NCBI RefSeq assembly: GCF_029168945.1
Contig: NC_083604.1
Coordinates: 76,338,211-76,402,210, forward strand
DNA from: Cannabis sativa
Taxonomy: Eukaryota; Streptophyta; Magnoliopsida; Rosales; Cannabaceae
Length of the DNA: 64,000 bases
Reading direction: 5' to 3'
A program made the position numbers and the translations under genes. A model generated the notes under the pieces. That model saw nothing but the letters and a program-made list of their open reading frames with translations, searched no databases and was not told the origin of the DNA. Shown in pieces: positions 56,273 to 64,000 of the stretch (positions within the stretch are counted from its first letter, which is position 1; the number at the start of each line of letters is the position of its first letter).

Positions 56273-58154
56273 TGTTGGAATTTATTTTACCAGGATCTTA
56301 GATCTACTCACAAGTATGTTTATTAACATCCTAAATATGAACTTTCTAAAACGATAAAATAAACACATATAAAGTTTAAGAAACCTTACATTGGGTGCAG
56401 CGGAATAATATGACTCCTTCCGTTCAGATATCTAGCCCTTGATTCCTTTCTGTAGCAGAGCATTATCAATATCTGAACCTGGATCTCTTTCTCTGAATCT
56501 TTGATGCTGAAACTCCTTTGCTGATGATCTTTCTTCACGATCTTCCTCACTATGATTGAGGTATCACTTGATGTGTGTGGGCACTACTCTAATCACTAAG
56601 AGAGGTTCGAAATATTGAGGAAGAAAAGAGAGAGAGAGTGGCGGCTAGAGAAGAGAGTGGAGGCTCAGGTTTTTCTGATTCAGAAAGTGTGTAATTTTCC
56701 TGAAGCCTTCACTATTTATTTATAGCATTCCACTAGGGTTTGATTTGAATTATATGGCATTAAAATAATGAAAAAATCAGTTTAAATTTCCTACAAAAGT
56801 GGCTGGCCCTACACTTAGTGGATTGGGCCTTGCTTTTTGCAATTTTGCAATTTTAACACCTTTTGTATCTGATTTTCTCAAAAATACCAATTTCCTAATT
56901 CAACCATTTAAATGCCAATTCTAACTATTTAATAACTATAAATAATTATTAAATAATATTGTCATTTATCATATTTATTAATTGAACCATACAAAGTATC
57001 ATAATTAACAAATATGCCCCTATAAACTCTTTCTTTACAATTTCGCCCTTACTTAGTGAAAATTTCACAAATAGACATAGTCTAACTTGTGAATTATAAT
57101 TGATTAATCAAAACCAATTACATGAGTCTTACAAGCAATATTATCTCAACTAGTGGGGGGACCATGGGTCTATATAACCGAGCTTCCAATAAGTAGATCA
57201 AGAATTTAGCACTAAAATTCACTAACTTATTAATTCTTCGTTGAATCCACGCATAGAACTTAGAATTGCACTCTCAGTATATAGAATGCTCTATATGTTC
57301 CACCATATAGACACATCATTAGTTATCCATTGTTATAATCCTAATGTGATCAATGATCCTCTATATGAATGATCTACACCGTAAAGGGATTAAATTACCG
57401 TTACACCCTACAATGTATTTATTCCTTAAAACAACTTGACCCCGTATAAATGATATTTCGGCTTATGTGAAATGAGTACTCCGCCATTTATGTTTGTTTG
57501 GTCAAGCTCGAAGGAGATCATCCTTTGCTTACTATTCGCCAGATAGAAGCTATAGATTCCATGTTTATGATAGCGCTCCCACTCAATTGCACTACCGTGT
57601 TCCCAAAATGTACGTATCACCCCGACCTAAAAGTAGGCTTAACTAACAAATCAAAGAACACGAATAGCCTTTCAAGATTGAGCCTAATCATATCGGGATT
57701 AAGATCATTTGATCTAGGATCAACTTGGCGATATTGACTTGAATAGATATTACGGTAAGTTTAATAAATCTAAGTCAAAGTTCAATATCGGTCCCTTCCG
57801 ATGCATACTCCATGCATCCAACTCGAGCTTTACTTTAACCAATGTTGGAAAGAACATAGTATTTCTCCAAATACAAGTAAACTCTTGTTGTAGATTATCA
57901 TATCGGTAAAACCCCGTGTCCGATAAATCTAGGAAACTTTATTCACATAGTCATGTTTACTTTCCAATGTGTTGACGGCACAATAAACGGGATCAAGTAT
58001 GTGAAAAGGGTTTCGGATGAATTTATACATTATGTACATATAATCATGAAATAAATCATGTGAACCATGCAACATTAAATGTTATTTCGATCTATATTAA
58101 TAAGTAAATACGATTATATTGAAATGAGTTTTATTTAGGGCATAAAACCCAACA
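56273..58154 (-). repeat. LTR (3') of a Ty1/copia element
   Basis: 1882 bp beginning TGTTGGAATTT and ending AAACCCAACA, the inverted TGTTGG/CCAACA termini of copia LTRs. It is followed by a polypurine tract in the minus orientation. The partner LTR is outside the window. The short open frames at 57426-57737 are not genes. Confidence 0.82.
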
Positions 58155-58169
58155 AACTCCCACTTGCAC
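58155..58169 (-). other. Polypurine tract of the copia element
   Basis: Minus strand GTGCAAGTGGGAGTT directly before the LTR. Confidence 0.75.
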
Positions 58170-61100
58170 TAATATAAAACAAAAGGTGTGTTTCAAATAA
58201 TCTCAACACCTTGATATACAAATCAAGTGTAGTAGTAGTAAACTCCTCGTAATAGGATGAGAAAGGTTGAATTAAACACAACCTTTTCTCCACCATTACT
58301 CTTCCTTAATCACAAAATTATTGATATTGTGAAATTCCTCTCTATATGTCTACTCTCTTGGGATACCGGATTCTATACCTTTGGCAACTACTTTTGGTTA
58401 ATCGGAAATTAACACTAGTAGTTTAAGGCAATTTGGAATGGTGCCAAAGATGTATAGAACTTTCCTTAGGCGAATAAGTACCTTTCCTGTGACTTTAACA
58501 TTCGGTCTCTCTCTGGTAGACCTAGAGACTTCGGATAGGTTTTTACACTTCTCCGAAATCACTATTCCACCCCGGAGTAATCACCATCTTATCGAAATAT
58601 TTACTAGCACATAGGCAAATTTCGAAATGCGATATGGTGTAGTCTAAGAGTTTTAATCACACCCTTATAGACTAACATATAGTTCCTCTTCTTAATCTTA
58701 AAATTTACTTCGATTGTCTTCCAATGTTCTTCTCCTGGATTAATGCGATACCTACTCATTACTCCCACTCAACGGCAGTGTACGGTCTAAGGCATACAAA
58801 AGCATATCTAAGACCTCTCACTGTTGATATAAGAAATTCTTTCATGGCTTTATCTTTTCTGGAATAGTTGAGACTTTTCCTTAGATAAATAAAATCTATG
58901 CCTAAGAAGTTGTGAAGCTTCTATAGATTGCCATTAGAAAGAAAATGCTTCAGCATCTTACTAAAGTAAGTTGCTTGCATTAGAGTAAGTAATTACCAGG
59001 TATACCACAAGCCATAGGTTTAGATAAACTCAAACCTATAATACTAGGAACAGGAAGTTCGTTAAGTCCATTGAATAGACTTATTAACTAAAATTTCCTT
59101 TTATGTCCTTGTGATAGAAAACTTTAGGTTATTCCATGTGACTGGATTAAACCATAGTTCTTTTGGCTTTCTTCTTAGTTTCTTATCTTGACAATCCATT
59201 ACTTGTTTAAACTCACAATGGATTTTAATCACTAGTGTCTCCCAAGTCATAAGAAGGTGAGTTCCTAGAAACTCTCCCACTACGACAAGGTACCGTGAAT
59301 TATGTCGAAGAAAACTAAATGGTATTAACCTCTTTGGTTGTGACAAGACAACAGAGGCAGTGGGATCATCATATATTATATAAGATGATAGAACACTTTT
59401 GGAATCAAGAATTAAATATCTCCTTTATTTGCTACTTGTTTTTCAGACTTAGTCATTTTCTTAGAAAAGTAGTATTTGTTTGAACAAACACTTTCTTATC
59501 TATTGACAATGGGATGGTCCACCCCTAGTCACTTAGAATAGCTAACAAACCATGGTTAACAGTTCTAGCTTTTCTTAAGATTTTGATTAGGTCATCCATG
59601 AATCTAGTAATGATTTACATTAAGTATACAACCATTACATCATTCTGAAATTGTATTACCATAGAAGGAATTAGGCAATGACTAGTAACTAATCATCAAC
59701 ATGCAACTCGAAATTTCTGGGGAGGTAAGTTTGGATATAATTCAAAAATCAATTTAATGATCTTTGAACTGCATATCTACTAACTATTTCTCCACCCCTA
59801 TCAGTTCGCAAGATCTCTAACCACTTACCTTAATGGTTTTAACCATTGCTAGAAATTAATGAAATTTTTCAAACATTTCAAATTTCTTGCTATAAGGTAT
59901 AATCTAGAGTTATCGTTTTAAGAATAAAACGAAAAACTCATATCCACCCCTGAATGTACATCCATCTGCGAATGAGATGAACTACTTTCAGTTGATATAG
60001 GCATATTATCTCTTTGCAGAGATTGATCATGTCAAATTCACTATGAACAAGATACAAATGCCATAGATTAAAAAAAAATGTGGTAGTGTCTTTTGATGAC
60101 ATATGTTTAGTTACATCAAAGAGTTCTTAGAATAGTGCAAGTGGATCCTGGTCACAGAATACTTAACTCATATTCCATACAGTTTGAATCCATTAATAAA
60201 AGATGGATATTAAACACTTGAGAAAGTGTAACTGTATTGTATCTGGAATTAGAAATTTAAGAAAATTTCTATTTGGAATCTAAAATTAAAGTCAAAGACT
60301 TAAATTCAACCAAATTTAATGAGTAATTCTTTCTTGGACCACCACTACTAATACAAACTCTAAGTCAGATTTGCCCATACAAGTAGGAGATTTCTAAGAT
60401 TGAGGATTTATATCAATTGGGAATAGAATTTCGGGGTTATAATCATATGCGTCATTTAATTTCTTAAGAGAAAATATAATGACATGAAATGATTCATAGA
60501 CCATTCATCCAATGATATATATGAAAGCTAATTCGAAATGAATAAGCTAAGAGGAATTAGGATAATTTCGTTTAAAATAAGAATCCAACGATGCTTCGAT
60601 TAGCGAAAGTCAAAGTAATCTTATTTATATAATCTTCTTGTTTCATATCGTAAAAATACTAGTCTAAGGTGTCATCAATTGATGAACAGCTAGATGTCGC
60701 ATATACAATATTTATCTTTCGAGATCTAACACTATTATGTATGTCTAATGGTGAAAATCCACTAGGGATTTATCTCATTAGATAAACAAGCCAAGTTAGA
60801 CCAACAATGAAGATTCGAAATTAAACTACAACTTAATAACAGAAAATAACATGGTTCAATATAAATTCATACACAATTCAGAAATTATAAACATATAGTA
60901 AGTAGGAATGACAAGTGAAAATACTAAAACTTACAATCCTAAATAATTTCCAAGGTTTTCAACAAACTGATATCAGTGTCCCGTTTAGGCGAGAGTCAAA
61001 GCTACCATTCATTGAATAGAGTTGTCAGCTCGTCTAAAATGTTAAACATTCTAGCAACCTTTTATTCGATCAAGATTGGAATTCAGCGTTGTCCCGTTTA

Positions 61101-61330
61101 GGCGAGAGTCAAGGCAATTCTATCTTATGAGCTTCCACCATTGTTTCATAATTTGCAAGTCAAGTATGGTCGCCACCATTAGGGTGATCCATACCATACA
61201 AAACACTTACAAACTACTTATCATGCGAGGTTAAACGGTGCGAAATTGCTAATGAACGTTCCTCCATTAGGGAGGATTACTCACTAAAACAAACGCGGTG
61301 TAAAACCCACAATGGAGATCGAATGTCTCT
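58170..61330 (-). mobile_element. Decayed Ty1/copia interior (pol remnants)
   Basis: On the minus strand, broken pieces of copia pol can be recognised. Near 58870-58690 is the RT/RNase H junction with YAFVCLRP, then SRYRINPGEEHWK. Near 60080-59600 is the integrase start with LWHLYLVHSEFD, then a badly decayed catalytic region. No long frame survives. The order, integrase at higher and RNase H at lower coordinates, agrees with the minus orientation of the LTR. Around 60980-61130 the phrase GTCCCGTTTAGGCGAGAGTC occurs twice about 115 bp apart in the 5' part. Confidence 0.65.
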
Positions 61331-64000
61331 ATAATAAAGCTCATTATTTGAAAAGAGTTGTATTTTCTTTTATTCTCTTTATTTATTCTATTTATTTTAA
61401 ATATATATTTATTTAATTAAAATTTCCAATTTAGAATGAAAAATTCTAAATATAAATTTTAATTTAATATTTATAAATTTTACTTAGATGGATATGAAAA
61501 TAATATGAATTATTTCCATCTTAGTAATAATTTCCAATAAATATTTAGAAAAAATATTTAAGTTGTTACAAAATTAATTTAAATTAATTTACAACTCAAA
61601 TTTAATTTTCTATAAATATATATTGCATTTCGAAAAATTAAAGTATATAAGAATACAATTTTCGAAAAATGCATATTAAAATAAAAAATAAATCCTGGAA
61701 AAATTATTCTAATTTAATGTTGGCCCAAAATTAATTAATAAAATTAATTTACAACAAAAAATATAATTTTCCTATTTAATTAAATATATAAGAAAAATTA
61801 CAAATATTTAAGTATGATGATGAAAATCAACTTAAATATTAATTTTCTATTTAATTAAATACACTAGAAAAATACTTCAAGCAAAAATATCACCTATCTA
61901 GATTTTCCTTTGACTAATTAATTCTATTTCTAATAATATACTTTAATTCAATTTATTTTAAATTAATCAATAAATGAAAAAATCATTGATTTAAGTTGAT
62001 CCAAGAATTAATTAAAATAATTAATTTACAACTTAATCTATTTTTCAAGATAAAATTCGAAATTCTAGCATTTAAGAAATACAATTTCAAAAATTGATTA
62101 ATAAAATAAAGAAAAAATATATTTTGAAAATTATTTAAATTTAGTTAAAAAAAAATAAATTTCAACTAAAAATAATTTTCTATTTAATTAAATGTCATGA
62201 AAAAGAAATATTTAAGTATGATGATAAAAATCAACTTAGATATTTAATTTTCAAATTAATTAAATGTATTAAATTCAAGAAATAAATAATTAAGTGTAGA
62301 GAAGGCTTAATTATTAATCTCTAGTTTAATACTAGGAAAAAATATATTTAAAATAAATTGTACCAAAATTAATTATATAAATAATTAATTTCACAATTTA
62401 TAATATTTTCCTATTTAATATTAGAAATAATAAGTAGTCTCGAAATAACTATCTAGAAAATATCTTATTTGACTAAGTATCTTTTCCACAAAATTTGAAA
62501 AAATATCTAATTTAAGTTGTATTAGAAAAAAATCTAGAACTTAAATATTTTTCAAATTTAAATTTAATTAAATATCAAAAATTAAGTTGTAACCACTTAA
62601 TTTGAAAATATTCCATTTTAAGTTAATATTCGAAAAGATATTAACTTAAAAAATATCTAAAGAATCTTAATAACCAATGCCTAAAATTCCTCAACTTAAT
62701 TTTGAAATTTTGAATTCAAAAGATATTCAGATTTAAGTTGGTTAGTTGAAGATAACTAAATATCAACTTAAATAGGAATATTTAATGAAAAATTTAAATT
62801 AAGTTCCAGAAAGAATCTAGATGGTTATAATTCTATATTTAATTAAATACAAGAAAATACACATAGTTTAGCTTAGAATAAAAAAAATTCTTTAAACTAT
62901 GTTTTTCTTAAATTAATTTCAAAATAAATGAAATTAATTATGTTGCTAATCAATTTTTATTAGGTTAAACTAGTGTAATTAACCTAGTACAGTCATTCAA
63001 ATCAGGCAAATGGGCCTTCACAATTGGGGTGGTTTGTGTGAGGGAGTCTTGGAGTTCGGTATGTCGTACCCACTTCTATGGCTCCCAACTCTCACACAAG
63101 GCCCAAAAGAGAGGAATTTAACCTTAATAAGAACAACTGTTATTCATTGAGTAAGCCCAATAACTAAATGGGCCTAAATAAATTCTATCAAGAACTATGA
63201 TAATTTATTTTAGCAACAACAACCTATATGTATCTATAATCAAATTAAACACATAGGCTCACACAGGCACACTTTGGATGGGTCCTATCATGTTGCTAGG
63301 TCATACACAGATGAAAGAAGATTGTAAAATTTACCTGTTACAAATTATTAACTTGACCAAGGGAGCCATCAGATCATTAGATCTGGCAAAAAGTAACCAT
63401 GGCTATTTGCAATCAAGTAATAATAGGTTTTAAAAACTTACACATAAGCTAAAACACATACTCCTGCAACAAGGTTAGTTGGATAGTTGGATGTAGGATT
63501 TATTTAATTTTAAATTAAATATTTAATTTCGAAAATAATTAATTAAATAAATAAAAAAAAAAATTCGAAAATTTTAAAAAATTTAAAAAAAAATTCGAAA
63601 TTTTAAAAAAAATTTAAAATTAAACCTACAATTTTTGAAAAATTAGGTTTCAACCAACCTAAATATCATTTCAAAAATTTGCTAACTACTTTTAAATTTT
63701 AAATGTTATTTTATAAATAAAAATTAAATAAAAAATTAGAAAAGATAAATAAATATCTTTTTCAAATTTTTAAATGTAATTTAAATAAATAAAATAACAA
63801 AATTTAAAAAATTAGCAAAATATCTTATATCTATTTAAAATTACATGATTATAAATATCTTATTTTAAATTTAAATATGGTCAAAATATCTAAAAAGATT
63901 TAATTAAAAAATCTTAAAAGATAAGATATTTTTAAAATATCTTAAAAGATATTATAAATATCTTTAAAAGATAAGATATTTTTAAATATCTTAAAAGATA
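61331..64000 (-). mobile_element. Extremely AT-rich 5' interior of the copia element
   Basis: No coding potential. The sequence is dominated by variants of TTTAAGTTGATTT, AAATATCTTAAAAGAT and AATTAATTAAAT, except for a less AT-rich block at about 62985-63470. It is probably leader or gag-side sequence of the same element, continuing past the window end, since no second LTR is seen. The very end (63880-64000) is a short tandem array of AAGATATTTTTAAAATATCTT-type palindromes. Confidence 0.45.

Overview
The window is nuclear DNA of a flowering plant, most likely a core eudicot. The genes have many GT-AG introns and long AT-rich spacers, and the mobile elements belong to plant families: L1-type LINEs with RNase H, a Tat/Athila-type LTR element, Ty1/copia, tRNA-derived SINE, hAT and foldback MITEs. 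I cannot fix the species. A rosid is plausible but that is only an impression.

Six cellular genes can be read, most with every splice junction resolved. In order they are the 3' part of a CFAP20/BUG22 homologue (+, 600-2590), the NEDD8/RUB1-conjugating enzyme RCE1 (+, 6338-7894), a major facilitator transporter (-, 8457-10431), a BES1/BZR1-family brassinosteroid transcription factor closest to BEH2 (+, 24237-25902), cytosolic-type Xaa-Pro aminopeptidase P APP1 (-, 32082-36501), and an FQR1/WrbA-like quinone reductase (-, 51256-53425). From memory, five of these correspond to the Arabidopsis block At4g36750 to At4g36800 in the same order, so this looks like an old syntenic block expanded by transposons. 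The genes are not functionally linked like an operon.

The spaces between genes are mostly mobile DNA. A 5'- and 3'-truncated LINE sits behind CFAP20, beside a foldback repeat. The 13.8 kb upstream of BEH2 holds a MITE, a decayed multi-exon RPA1-type OB-fold pseudogene, a 749 bp almost completely palindromic foldback element, and two clusters of CACGTG G-boxes. Between BEH2 and APP1 lie a second member of that foldback family, a textbook SINE with 13 bp target duplications, and a hexamer-like GGGTCC/GGTTCG minisatellite. About 370 bp upstream of the APP1 start codon a nearly complete L1-type LINE (36870-49205, 15 bp target duplication) has inserted. Its ORF2 is split by a 6.4 kb gag-protease-only LTR retrotransposon (39671-46045, perfect 5 bp duplication ACTAA).

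Beyond the quinone reductase the sequence has no gene that I can see. It contains a hAT MITE, a TRIM-like remnant, an LTR fragment that appears to be interrupted by a large Ty1/copia element on the minus strand (3' LTR 56273-58154), and that element's decayed, increasingly AT-rich interior running off the window end. The most unusual material is the foldback family with internal TCCGATGG repeats, the hidden RPA1-like exons, the pol-less LTR element whose LTRs carry GTCGCGAC motif clusters, and the G-box/BRRE clusters upstream of a brassinosteroid regulator.
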